A stretch of 33,218 bases of DNA from Singulisphaera sp. GP187 (GCA_943328915.2 CALQBW020000011.1:1-33218), one strand, 5' to 3'; positions 24,751 to 32,835 are shown, counted from the first letter of the stretch. Translations and numbers: made by a program. The notes: generated from the sequence alone by a model not told the origin.

Positions 24751-25044
24751 TTATTGTTCTTCGAATACTGCTTTGACGCGAAACATTCCTTGTTGCACAT
24801 CGGCACTGTTGACCAAGGCAGCATCGCGATGTAACGATGCACGATTAGCATCATCGCGCAAGGAATTCACCAAATCGGTGACTTGGGCAGTTGGTTCGAC
24901 ACCGGTAACATCCACAGCTTGAAGCGCACTCACATGTTCCAAAATGCGCGACAATTGAACTTGCATACCATCAATTTCATTATCTGTGAGACGTAATCGC
25001 GCTAAATCCGCAACGCGCACCACATCGGCCCGTGTTAATGCCAT
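24751..25044 (-). CDS. gatC: Asp-tRNA(Asn)/Glu-tRNA(Gln) amidotransferase subunit C
   Basis: A 97-residue GatC, the small subunit that stabilises GatA/GatB in the transamidosome forming Gln-tRNA or Asn-tRNA. The N-terminus LTRADVVRVADLARLRLTDN and the middle ILEHVSALQAVDVTGVEPT are the classic family signatures, and length is typical. The ATG at 25044 has GAGGT six bases upstream. gatA and gatB are not adjacent, so the complex is encoded at separate loci. It lies 84 bp before mreB and may share a transcript with it. Confidence 0.95.
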   Translation of the reverse strand: MALTRADVVRVADLARLRLTDNEIDGMQVQLSRILEHVSALQAVDVTGVEPTAQVTDLVNSLRDDANRASLHRDAALVNSADVQQGMFRVKAVFEEQ

Positions 25045-25162
25045 TTGTCTACCTCATCTACACTTCACACAAACACACCATATCGTCCGTGTCTTTGCAT
25101 TGTACCCACAATGTGAGCCGTGAGTGTATGCATCACCTACCAGAAACTATGCATCTATTAAT

Positions 25163-25171
25163 ATAGTACCA
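25163..25171 (-). promoter_or_regulatory. Extended -10 element upstream of gatC
   Basis: Minus-strand TGG-TACTAT with TACTAT at 25163-25168, within TGTGGTACTAT, the same 11 bases as at the rplI promoter. The -35 is weak (TTTCAT at 16 nt). The predicted start is near 25156, with a leader of about 110 nt. Confidence 0.4.
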
Positions 25172-25223
25172 CACTCATCTGCGTATGAAACATTGCCGGA
25201 CATCGTTACGAGTACCTATTTAA

Positions 25224-26618
25224 TCAATTGTCGATTTTGGTGACGGTTGCAATGACTGTCCCGGTTGCAACTGGCACGGGTGTGAGGGTAATAACCGGTG
25301 TAGGCGCAACGGTGCCTGTTGCAACCGGTGTCGTAGCCACGATGACACTCGGCACGATTGTTGATGAAATACTAATTGTCACACTATTTCGTATAAGTTG
25401 GGCCACAGGAATGTTGCTCATCAATCGAATATCTGCGGGAATAGTCAATTGGACCTGACGCATCGTATTGCCGTCATCCCACGTTCCCACACTCACCTCT
25501 GCGCGAATTTTATTTACCGACCCACGTTGGATCGCCCCTGGACTCACAATCACTTCAATCATGATAATCGCAGGGCTCACGCGCAACACAAAATCCGCAG
25601 GGGCATCACGGATTTCAACGATTACCGGCACTTGCATCCGTAATCCTTGTTGGCTTTGTTCGACAATTAAACCTACTTCGACTTTTTTGGCGGTGATGTC
25701 TAACGGCAAAATCCCTTCTGGGAAATTAATTTCAACGGTATTTGATATGGATTTCGTCAAATTATTGATATCAATAGGGAAAGTCTGCACACTCGTTGTT
25801 TTTTCAAGAATTTGCGAACTCCCAGTTATCGATACTAATAATGGATTCACTCGTACTTCCCGTAGTCGAAATCCAGCTGCCACAAACCCTGTCACTTGCG
25901 GCAACACCACGACTTCTTTTGCACCAATTTTTTGTTTTATTTCAATCGACACATCAACTTTGTCCGGGGTAATAGTCAACCCACTCATCACTTTATCGGC
26001 ACTATCAATCAAAAGCACTGGTAATGTGTTGATATAACTCGCCGTTACTGACCCGTTGAAGTCAACATTTACACGTGCTTCTTTAATGCGCTTCATCAGC
26101 GTTTGCGGACCAAAAACAGTTACGGTGCGTTGTGACAATGGAATTGTGGGTGCCATTACCTCTACACCAACCCCTGGATTATTCATTTGATGGTTGCTTA
26201 TTACGACGGGAATCGTGATTTTTTTGAGGATATCAACACGTACGTCCAACGACTTTACCGAATATTTGAATGACATATAACCTATATCGTTCCGTGTTGA
26301 TGAAACATTTAGGGGGATTTTTTGCAGCGCAACTGTGGCATTGGTCAAATCAACTACGACATGAATATCGCCATCCCGGAGCTGGCTTAATGTGTTTTTG
26401 GCTGCCCACACTTCAACTTGTGTCGTGCCCAGCGTCGGTTGAATCAGGCCATTTGCATCAACAATTACCGTATCAACGGGTAAATTTCGCACTTCGATTG
26501 GGATGTCGTATATTTTGTGATCTTCCGGGTTTTGCGTGACTGTGACAAATCCCCACAATGCAAACGCCGCCACAAACGACAAGGCAATCCGTACTCCCAC
26601 CACAGATAAACGAATCAT
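25224..26618 (-). CDS. cdaR: YbbR-domain regulator of diadenylate cyclase (CdaR-like)
   Basis: A 464-residue protein with one N-terminal membrane helix (about 8-27, ending GFVTVTQNP) and an outer part of about four YbbR-type beta repeats, with recurring patterns such as VTVFGPQTLMKRIKEARVNV and LLVSITGSSQILEKTTSVQT. CdaR proteins bind and modulate the membrane cyclase CdaA. The gene overlaps the cdaA stop by ATGA, so the two are translationally coupled. The C-terminus is a Thr/Pro/Val-rich tail with repeated PVATGTV (about 429-460), an extracellular low-complexity extension not needed in short homologues. The glmM gene often next to cdaR elsewhere is absent. Confidence 0.88.
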   Translation of the reverse strand: MIRLSVVGVRIALSFVAAFALWGFVTVTQNPEDHKIYDIPIEVRNLPVDTVIVDANGLIQPTLGTTQVEVWAAKNTLSQLRDGDIHVVVDLTNATVALQKIPLNVSSTRNDIGYMSFKYSVKSLDVRVDILKKITIPVVISNHQMNNPGVGVEVMAPTIPLSQRTVTVFGPQTLMKRIKEARVNVDFNGSVTASYINTLPVLLIDSADKVMSGLTITPDKVDVSIEIKQKIGAKEVVVLPQVTGFVAAGFRLREVRVNPLLVSITGSSQILEKTTSVQTFPIDINNLTKSISNTVEINFPEGILPLDITAKKVEVGLIVEQSQQGLRMQVPVIVEIRDAPADFVLRVSPAIIMIEVIVSPGAIQRGSVNKIRAEVSVGTWDDGNTMRQVQLTIPADIRLMSNIPVAQLIRNSVTISISSTIVPSVIVATTPVATGTVAPTPVITLTPVPVATGTVIATVTKIDN

Positions 26619-27478
26619 GCGATCACCTCACGACCCGTATCGATATCTATCCGTAATAATTCAACCAGGAGTACTACTACTCGTTCTTCGGTGAGTTGGC
26701 TAATCATTTGCCCATCATGAAATATTGAAACCACACCTGTTTCTTCGGAAACCACCACTGCTATTGCATCAGATTGCTCAGTAATCCCTCGGGCCGCTCG
26801 GTGACGTGTCCCGTACCGCCGGGCACCACCCATTTCTTCACTCAACGGCAGCACTACATTCCCGGCCAATATACGCTCGCCGCGAATCAAGACCGCCATA
26901 TCATGGAGTGGTGCGTTGGGATGAAATATCGCCATCAGCAAGGGAACGCTCGTCCGTGCATCAATATGTACCCCGCGATCAGCATAATCTTGGAGCCCTA
27001 CATTCCGCTCGAGGACAATCAACGCACCTATCTCTTGTTGAGACAACAACATGACACTACGCGCCACTGTTTTTATCATTTGCCGGCGGCCACTATCATC
27101 ATGACGCCGCCGAAAATTCGAATACCATAACCGATTTGGTTGCCCCAATGATTCGAGTAAACGGCGTAATTCAGGCTGAAACACCACCGGAATCGCAACA
27201 ACTAATGCCGGTTGTAACGCATGTACCACAATCCAACGAATCGTTTCAAAAGGAGATAATGCCAACACAAAGACGAGTACAACAATCACCAAAATTCCCT
27301 GGATTAATTGAACCGCGCGTGTCCCCCACATCATCTTCAAAATCCAATAAAACAACCCTGTCACCAGCGCAATGTCGATTAACGGCACCGGGCTCGCAAG
27401 TGGGTTTAAGCGCGCAAATAAATGGATTATTTGATTCAACCAATCAGATTCAGCAAACATGGCAGTTGTTTCCCACAT
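26615..27478 (-). CDS. cdaA: Membrane diadenylate cyclase (CdaA/DisA_N family), DMA variant
   Basis: A 287-residue protein with three membrane helices in the first 100 residues, then a DAC domain that makes cyclic di-AMP from two ATP. Family motifs include LIQGILVIVVLVF, IPVVFQPELRRLLESLG, GALIVLERNVGL, VVLPLSEE, YGTRHRAARGITEQSDA and VVVSEETG. The RHR motif is intact. At the catalytic DGA motif this copy reads NAPLHDMAVLI, with Met for Gly (about D193-M194-A195), while the metal-binding Asp is kept. ATG at 27478 is taken; ATG at 27460 (MFAESDWLNQI) is an alternative, and neither has a strong Shine-Dalgarno. cdaR follows with a 4-base overlap. Confidence 0.9.
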   Translation of the reverse strand: MWETTAMFAESDWLNQIIHLFARLNPLASPVPLIDIALVTGLFYWILKMMWGTRAVQLIQGILVIVVLVFVLALSPFETIRWIVVHALQPALVVAIPVVFQPELRRLLESLGQPNRLWYSNFRRRHDDSGRRQMIKTVARSVMLLSQQEIGALIVLERNVGLQDYADRGVHIDARTSVPLLMAIFHPNAPLHDMAVLIRGERILAGNVVLPLSEEMGGARRYGTRHRAARGITEQSDAIAVVVSEETGVVSIFHDGQMISQLTEERVVVLLVELLRIDIDTGREVIA

Positions 27479-27516
27479 CAAAATCAAAAATCAGGTTTCG
27501 TTTGAGTTTACTACAA

Positions 27517-27525
27517 ATTGTAGCA
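27517..27525 (-). promoter_or_regulatory. Extended -10 promoter of cdaA-cdaR
   Basis: Minus-strand TGC-TACAAT (TACAAT at 27517-27522) with TG one base before the hexamer; no good -35 at 17 nt. The predicted start is near 27510, about 32 nt before the ATG at 27478. The box lies in an imperfect palindrome CTACAAATTGTAG (27511-27523) that could bind a regulator. Confidence 0.45.
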
Positions 27526-27592
27526 TAGTCTATAGTTACTGTATCCAAAGCGGTAATTCATCAGTCATGTATTCCCACCGCATGTAAAACAA

Positions 27593-27712
27593 TCATAGCA
27601 AAGGAATGATATTCCTATCGGTTGCTAGCTCGACTATCCCGTCTTCGGCCAAGACAATTAAGGCATAACGTGAGGTGATTGTACACAGTAAATGACGCAA
27701 TTGCTTATACAT
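27593..27712 (-). CDS. Possible 39-residue ORF between the helicase-loader and cdaA
   Basis: ATG at 27712, TGA at 27593-27595. It reads MYKQLRHLLCTITSRYALIV then an acidic LAEDGIVELATDRNIIPLL. The look is protein-like, but there is no Shine-Dalgarno and no recognised family. The rest of the 260-bp gap (27488-27747) holds a promoter and a palindrome only. It may be a remnant or chance. Confidence 0.2.
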   Translation of the reverse strand: MYKQLRHLLCTITSRYALIVLAEDGIVELATDRNIIPLL

Positions 27713-27726
27713 TATTTCGCAGAACG

Positions 27727-27738
27727 CCCGCTAGCGGG
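27727..27738. repeat. GC-rich palindrome after the helicase-loader gene
   Basis: CCCGCTAGCGGG, a perfect 12-base palindrome 10 bp beyond the stop at 27748. There is no loop or T-run, so it is a poor intrinsic terminator; it could mark the end of the rplI-dnaB operon or bind a protein. Confidence 0.4.
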
Positions 27739-27747
27739 ATTTGCGCA

Positions 27748-28467
27748 TTATGGTCGACGAGGATGTGGGGATTTACGCCGTTGGGCAGGTGTCAAACGCC
27801 GATAGTCATCACCATCCATGATGATGAACTCTTCACAGATGGCGCGATCACTCATCCGTGAAAAAATCCGCGGTTCGATTTCTTCGGGGCGCCGATTACT
27901 GGTAATCACGGTCGGCATGCGCCCGTTATAGCGATGATTAATTATTTGGAATAGTTTTTCGCGGGCCCAAGGTGTCGTGTTTTCGGTGCCTAAATCATCC
28001 AAAATCAATACTGCCGCATCCCGTATCAATTCGAACCGTTGATCATACTGCACTTCACTCGATGGCCCAAAGGTCGAACGCAAGTGGTCGAGCAAATCGG
28101 GTACGACCGCAAACAACACTCGGTAGTTTTGTTTGAGCAGTTCATTCGCAATCGCACTTGCCAAGTGTGTTTTGCCGACACCATAATTCCCAAAAAAAAC
28201 CAACCACCCATCCGGTTTTTTGGCAAAATCAACTGCCCGTAAGCATGCGCGCTTTACTCCACGCATATCGGTATCAAAGGTGTCAAATGATTTATCTTGG
28301 AAGGCGCTTAAATTACTCATTTCGAGCAAATCATTGGCTGTACGACGGGCACGATCATCCAACTTACATTTGCACGGGACAAGCATGCCAAAGCGCGGAT
28401 GCCCAAACGGCACCGCTTCTTTGTAATAGCCGATTCCACCACATTCAGGGCAAAGGTTCGAGGTCAC
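27748..28467 (-). CDS. DnaI/DnaC-like AAA+ helicase loader
   Basis: A 239-residue AAA+ ATPase of the DnaC/DnaI/IstB group. It starts with a zinc-binding element (CPECGGIGYYKE and PCKCK: C6, C9, C32, C34), as in DnaI. Walker A is FFGNYGVGKTHLA (GNYGVGKT at 93-100), Walker B VLILDDLGTENTTPW, and VITSNRRPEE contains the sensor. It would load the DnaB ring at the origin. The start is a GTG at 28467 with GGAG nine bases upstream, overlapping the DnaD-domain gene by 23 bp. Position beside dnaB and a DnaD-domain gene argues for replication loading and not transposition (IstB). Confidence 0.88.
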   Translation of the reverse strand: MTSNLCPECGGIGYYKEAVPFGHPRFGMLVPCKCKLDDRARRTANDLLEMSNLSAFQDKSFDTFDTDMRGVKRACLRAVDFAKKPDGWLVFFGNYGVGKTHLASAIANELLKQNYRVLFAVVPDLLDHLRSTFGPSSEVQYDQRFELIRDAAVLILDDLGTENTTPWAREKLFQIINHRYNGRMPTVITSNRRPEEIEPRIFSRMSDRAICEEFIIMDGDDYRRLTPAQRRKSPHPRRP

Positions 28468-29164
28468 TTACATCACTCCCTCGACGAAACAAATCGCCAT
28501 AGGCACCATCAGTATACCGCGTCACATCTATTTCAGTGCCCGGTGTAATCGGCGTGGGATCACTCCGGCCATCTTTGTTCCACCGTGCGAGAATTTTGGC
28601 AATATAGCGCCACGACCGCACATTTGCTAACACTGCTTCACGAATCGCATCTGGGACCCACGTAGCGGGGTATTGGGCTTCGGCACGCTGTAATTCCGCC
28701 AAAATCATCGGAGTCACTACCCCAATATGTTGCTCATACACCGCCACGACGGTGGGAAGGGGCAGTAACTCCGGTGGGGTGTAGGGGAGGACTTCGTTGC
28801 GCTGTGCCCATGCCAAATTAGTGGCAGTATGCACCAAATACCAATTTATCGCCCGCCCATGCAAATCAGGGCGCACCACATGCATAATCGTCCCTCGTTG
28901 GACTGCCAGACCCAAGCCTTCAGCCAATAAATCGCTCGGGCGGGCATGCACAGCTACCGCCTGTAAACTTTGCGACAAAATTTCATCTGCAACCAACGTA
29001 TCCCAACTAACGCGCCGTGGTCGACTCGTTTGGCGTGTGACCATGGCGAACAGATGTAAGGTGACTTTGAGCTCGAGCATGTTGGTAATCTGTGGCAACG
29101 TGCGCATCACAAAATCTGCCGGGAGTGGAACAAGTTGATGCGCTGGAGAGTGATTATCGTCCAT
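28445..29164 (-). CDS. DnaD-domain replication initiation protein
   Basis: A 239-residue protein. The N-terminal part (MRTLPQITNMLELKVTLHLF and RRVSWDTLVADEIL) resembles a winged-helix DDBH1 domain. The C-terminal part (VYEQHIGVVTPMILAELQRA, then PDAIREAVLANVRSWRYIAKI) is a DnaD/DnaB DDBH2 domain with its typical W/Y-x-Y-I-x-x-I-L end. Such proteins remodel DNA and help place the replicative helicase. It starts 3 bp after dnaB and overlaps the loader gene, so the three are one unit. The family assignment rests on C-terminal motifs and context. Confidence 0.8.
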   Translation of the reverse strand: MDDNHSPAHQLVPLPADFVMRTLPQITNMLELKVTLHLFAMVTRQTSRPRRVSWDTLVADEILSQSLQAVAVHARPSDLLAEGLGLAVQRGTIMHVVRPDLHGRAINWYLVHTATNLAWAQRNEVLPYTPPELLPLPTVVAVYEQHIGVVTPMILAELQRAEAQYPATWVPDAIREAVLANVRSWRYIAKILARWNKDGRSDPTPITPGTEIDVTRYTDGAYGDLFRRGSDVSDLEPLP

Positions 29165-29167
29165 CGC

Positions 29168-30499
29168 TTAATATCCTTCGGGGGCGCGGTACGTTAAATC
29201 GGTAAATCGAGTCGTTGCCGGGTCAAAGCGCATATTAACCACACCGACTGGGCCATTTCGGTGTTTGGCAATATGGATTTCGGCAATCCCCTTTTTGTCA
29301 CTGTCTTTGTTATATAACTCATCACGATAAATAAACATCACGATATCGGCGTCTTGCTCGATCGAACCCGATTCGCGCAGGTCGCTGAGCATCGGTACGT
29401 GGCTTTGCCGCCCTTCAACGGCGCGCGATAATTGCGATAAGGCAATCACCGGCACGTTGAGTTCACGAGCCAAGGCTTTGAGGCCTCGCGAGATTTCGCC
29501 TACCTCTTGGACGCGGTTTTCTTTGCCCCGCCCCGACATCAACTGCAAATAGTCGATGATAATCAAGCTCACGCCATGTTGCGATTGTAATCGCCGCGCT
29601 TTGCTGCGCAACTCCATAATACTAATCCCAGGGGTGTCTTCGATGTAAATCGGTGCCTGGGCCAACCGACCCATAGCATCAAAGACGATTTTGAGCTGAT
29701 TATCTGGGACTTGCCCGAGTCGCAATCGATGGGTGTCAATTTGGGTTTCCATTGCAATCAAGCGTTGCACGAGTTGCTCGCGACCCATTTCAAGGCTAAA
29801 TACCGCCACTGTATTAGAATAATACATGGCCACGTTGTAGGCCAGACTCATGGCAAACGAAGTTTTGCCAGTACCAGGACGAGCCGCCAAAATAATCAAG
29901 TCAGAACGTTGCAAACCACCGGTAATTTGATCAAAGTCACGGTAGCCTGTCTGCACGCCCATGACTTCGCCGCGATGTTCTTGGAGATAATTGAGTTGTT
30001 CATAGTAGGTATCAACAACGGATGAAATATGGACAAAATCTTGTGACGTCCGTTTTTGGGCAATATCAAAGAGCAAAGCTTCGGCTTTGTCAATCGTTTC
30101 GTCGATTTCGATTTGTTCGTTATACCCCAAGGCTGCGATTTGGGCACCGGTGTTAATTAAGCGCCGCAAAATTGCCGTCCGTTCGACGGTACGTGCATAA
30201 AACTCGACATGATACGAGGTGGGAACGCCTTCGACTAATTCACCAAGGTAGAGAATGCCCCCTACTTGGTCCAGTTGTCCACGCCGACGTAATTCTTCCG
30301 ACACGGTGCGGGTATCTGGCGGCACACGATTGTTGAAGCAGGCCAACATCGCTTCGAAGATTTGGCTATGCCGCTCAAGATAAAAATATTCGGGCTTGAG
30401 CCACGCAGCGATCGCAGCGAGGGCATCACGATTGAGCAATATTGACCCCAACGTCGCGCGCTCGGCGTCAACATTATTTGGCAACGTTGGTTGTGTCAT
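29168..30499 (-). CDS. dnaB: Replicative DNA helicase DnaB
   Basis: A 443-residue hexameric 5'-3' helicase. The N-terminal domain (about 8-110, NNVDAERATLGSILLN, LRRRGQLDQVGG) is followed by the RecA-like motor: Walker A ARPGTGKTSFAM (206-217), FSLEMGREQLVQR, LIIIDYLQLM (Walker B) and LSQLSRAVEGRQSHVPMLSD, then ESGSIEQDADIVMFIYRDE. No intein is present. The ATG at 30499 has GAGGAGCA upstream. It is followed by DnaD-like and DnaI-like genes and preceded, after a hairpin, by rplI, the same rplI-dnaB order as in Firmicutes. Confidence 0.97.
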   Translation of the reverse strand: MTQPTLPNNVDAERATLGSILLNRDALAAIAAWLKPEYFYLERHSQIFEAMLACFNNRVPPDTRTVSEELRRRGQLDQVGGILYLGELVEGVPTSYHVEFYARTVERTAILRRLINTGAQIAALGYNEQIEIDETIDKAEALLFDIAQKRTSQDFVHISSVVDTYYEQLNYLQEHRGEVMGVQTGYRDFDQITGGLQRSDLIILAARPGTGKTSFAMSLAYNVAMYYSNTVAVFSLEMGREQLVQRLIAMETQIDTHRLRLGQVPDNQLKIVFDAMGRLAQAPIYIEDTPGISIMELRSKARRLQSQHGVSLIIIDYLQLMSGRGKENRVQEVGEISRGLKALARELNVPVIALSQLSRAVEGRQSHVPMLSDLRESGSIEQDADIVMFIYRDELYNKDSDKKGIAEIHIAKHRNGPVGVVNMRFDPATTRFTDLTYRAPEGY

Positions 30500-30535
30500 A
30501 GGGATTGCTCCTCGTACGGGGGGATATAGCGCAAC

Positions 30536-30562
30536 ATGCCATGCCTACAATAGGCATGGCAT
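30536..30562. repeat. Inverted repeat between rplI and dnaB
   Basis: A perfect 12-bp stem ATGCCATGCCTA / TAGGCATGGCAT with a 3-nt loop (30548-30550). On the minus strand it follows rplI and precedes dnaB but has no T-run after it, so it could be an mRNA-processing or stabilising hairpin, a weak attenuator, or an operator. Confidence 0.6.
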
Positions 30563-30596
30563 AGAGAAAAACGAAGCGCAGTAAATACAAAGACGA

Positions 30597-31067
30597 CTAA
30601 GCGTCTTCGCCAGCTGCAGTAACAGTAATCTTTACGGTTGCTTCCACACCCGAAATGATGCGGTAGCTGACTTCAAAGGTACCGATACGCTTTATTGGCT
30701 CGTCCAGTACAATCCGGCGGCGGTCGATTTCGACGCCAACTGCGGCATGTAACTTCTCAGCAATGTCTGAAGTCGTCACTGAACCGAATAAGCGATTGTT
30801 TTCACCGACACGCTCCACGAAGTTCAACGACACGCCGCTGATGCGTTGTGCCAATTGTTCTGCTTCGCTGCGCATTACGGCTTCACGCTTCCGCTGGGCA
30901 GCGAAACGCTCTTCGGCTTGTTTGATGGCACCACGGGTTGCAATGACTGCAAAGCCTTGGGGCAATAAATAATTGCGTCCAAAACCACCTGAAACTTCTT
31001 TAATTTCGCCTGCTACACCAACATTATCAACGGTCTTGGTAAGCAATACCTTCATCTTCGTCGCCAC
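30597..31067 (-). CDS. rplI: Large ribosomal subunit protein bL9
   Basis: A 156-residue bL9 that binds domain V of 23S rRNA. The N-terminal domain MKVLLTKTVDNVGVAGEIKE and GGFGRNYLLPQGFA are the family signature; a long helix and a C-terminal domain (NRLFGSVTTSDIAEKL) follow. The GTG at 31067 is taken because AAGGAG lies six bases upstream, giving MATKMKVLL; the ATG at 31055 is the conserved family start and a possible alternative. It is the first gene of the replication operon behind a good promoter. Confidence 0.95.
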   Translation of the reverse strand: MATKMKVLLTKTVDNVGVAGEIKEVSGGFGRNYLLPQGFAVIATRGAIKQAEERFAAQRKREAVMRSEAEQLAQRISGVSLNFVERVGENNRLFGSVTTSDIAEKLHAAVGVEIDRRRIVLDEPIKRIGTFEVSYRIISGVEATVKITVTAAGEDA

Positions 31068-31152
31068 AATTGGCTCCTTATCCCGCTCACGTAACACTCT
31101 ATAGCGCTACGTCACAGACAACAACATATGCCTGACACAACGTGCTTCACCC

Positions 31153-31181
31153 ATAGTACCACAGCGAATGATGAGGGTCAA
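31153..31181 (-). promoter_or_regulatory. Extended -10 promoter of the rplI-dnaB operon
   Basis: Minus strand: -35 TTGACC (31176-31181), 17-nt spacer, TGG-TACTAT with -10 at 31153-31158. The predicted start is near 31146, with a leader of about 80 nt. The gap 31068-31348 also has to hold the plus-strand promoter of the nucleotidyltransferase gene, which I could not place. Confidence 0.6.
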
Positions 31182-31348
31182 ACCGAATTTCCACCCAATT
31201 TCCAATTGTCATCCCAAAAAATCTATTCCCCTTTGGTTCTTTGATGCGGAAGCAGCATTGTATCTCGGCTATGGCTAATGATTGTACGCAAACCGATCCA
31301 TTCCAACTGTATTGCACACATCGATGAAAATCGTTGGATAATACCTAC

Positions 31349-32614
31349 ATGCTCCACAAAGACACCATTCATTGGTTACAAATCGTCACGGCATTGCCGC
31401 CACGCATCAGTGAAATCCTCATCCAACTCCACACCATCGCCACGAGCCGTGGGGCGACGCTTTACATTGTCGGCGGAGCGGCTCGAAGTTTGTTTAATCA
31501 TGACCTGATTACGGATCTTGATCTAGCCATTGCTAATGCACAACCCGATACTATCACCGCAATGGCAACAGTGCTCAACGCCACAATCACCCACCATGAC
31601 CAATTTGCCACCGCTACGATTATTCTCCCGAGCACATCTGCCGAATCCCTTGGAATCGCCGGGATTGATATTGTCCCGACCCGCACCGAAACGTATGCCC
31701 AGCCCGGTGCATTGCCTCACGTTGCGCCATCTGACATCAGGAGTGACCTTGCCCGGCGTGACATCAGTGTCAACGCCATTGCAATTGGATTACAACCCGA
31801 CAACGAATGCCCCATCTATGACCCATTCGATGGCCGTGGTGATTTAGCACGTGGTGTCGCTCGTATTCTCCACTCCAACAGTTTCTTTGATGACCCAACC
31901 CGCATCATTCGGGTAGCACGCATCGCTACACGCCTCGGATTACGCGTTGACACTGCGACCCGTCACGCGATTCGCATCGCCTGCACTCATGCAGTAATCA
32001 CCCGTGTATCTCACCATCGCTGGCTTCAAGAATTACGCAAAACAATGCAAGAAAATGACCCTGCCTCGGCGCTTGCATTACTGCAACGGTGGGGGCTATT
32101 ACGCGCTATTCATCCAAGTTTGTGCTATCGCAAACGCTATGCCCAAAGCCTGGCGCAAATACCAGCAGCCGTTCGACTGATCGTGCTTTTTTGGGATGCA
32201 CCGTTACACCACATGCAAGATTTCATCCAACAATGGCACGAATTGCCAAATACTTTTCGCCAGATTCCCCTTTTGCGCCGACAGTTGCGCCAAATTAACC
32301 ATCTCGACCAAGCCCCCGCAAGTGCAATTGCTCGTCTATTGCAGCATTTCGATGATGCAATACTCACGGCAATTGCCTGTGTTTGTGCGCCATTGGCTGA
32401 AATAGTAGTGCGATGGCATGCTGCCCGTCGTAATGCCCCGAAGATTCTCGTGAATGGCACTGATCTGCTCGCGCTCGGCATCCCAGCGGGGCCACGCATT
32501 GGGGAGCTGCTAGACAGACTCTCAATGGCATTACTTGATCAAACCATCACACCGAGCGACCGTGCAGGACAATTAGCGTGGATTCTCCATAAATTTACTT
32601 CTCATTCACACTGA
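31349..32614 (+). CDS. CCA-adding / poly(A) polymerase family nucleotidyltransferase
   Basis: A class II tRNA-nucleotidyltransferase-type protein of 421 residues. The N-terminal catalytic head shows YIVGGAARSLFNHD, then TDLDLAI with the metal-binding DxD, then RSDLARRDISVNAIAI and FFDDPTRIIRVARIATRLGL, all typical. The C-terminal half is helical and divergent. It either adds CCA to tRNA or A residues to RNA; the sequence alone does not decide. The ATG at 31349 (MLHKDTIHW) is preferred; a TTG at 31334 adds five residues. There is no clear Shine-Dalgarno. It is transcribed away from rplI. Confidence 0.9.
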   Translation: MLHKDTIHWLQIVTALPPRISEILIQLHTIATSRGATLYIVGGAARSLFNHDLITDLDLAIANAQPDTITAMATVLNATITHHDQFATATIILPSTSAESLGIAGIDIVPTRTETYAQPGALPHVAPSDIRSDLARRDISVNAIAIGLQPDNECPIYDPFDGRGDLARGVARILHSNSFFDDPTRIIRVARIATRLGLRVDTATRHAIRIACTHAVITRVSHHRWLQELRKTMQENDPASALALLQRWGLLRAIHPSLCYRKRYAQSLAQIPAAVRLIVLFWDAPLHHMQDFIQQWHELPNTFRQIPLLRRQLRQINHLDQAPASAIARLLQHFDDAILTAIACVCAPLAEIVVRWHAARRNAPKILVNGTDLLALGIPAGPRIGELLDRLSMALLDQTITPSDRAGQLAWILHKFTSHSH

Positions 32615-32621
32615 TTTACGG

Positions 32622-32640
32622 TATAATAAAATGCTATACT
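32622..32640 (+). promoter_or_regulatory. Tandem -10 elements before the 50-codon ORF
   Basis: TATAAT at 32622-32627 and TGC-TATACT (extended -10) at 32635-32640, just after the nucleotidyltransferase stop. -35 matches are poor at both. The downstream ATG at 32683 would be about 35 nt from the second start. Confidence 0.45.
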
Positions 32641-32682
32641 CAAATAATTACTTTACGTTACACGTGGGGAGAGACAAGACGC

Positions 32683-32835
32683 ATGGATGGCAAACAGATA
32701 ACCTTTGGCACAACGGGCTTCGACGAGTTGCTCGAAGCGCTCCGTGAAGCTGGTGAGCCCCAAGATATTGCGTGGCTCGCAGAACGGTATATTGAAATTT
32801 TGCGGACACTGGCCCAAACGGAGGAACAAGAATGA
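32683..32835 (+). CDS. Small acidic protein, 50 aa, coupled to the following gene
   Basis: ATG at 32683 with GGGGAGAG upstream, TGA at 32833-32835 overlapping the next ATG (ATGA). It reads MDGKQITFGTTGFDELLEAL and a helical remainder with AEPQ-like and AERYIEILRTLAQ segments, rich in Glu and Leu. No family is recognised. The good ribosome site, dedicated promoter region and overlap support it as a real gene, perhaps a partner of the downstream protein. Confidence 0.65.
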   Translation: MDGKQITFGTTGFDELLEALREAGEPQDIAWLAERYIEILRTLAQTEEQE

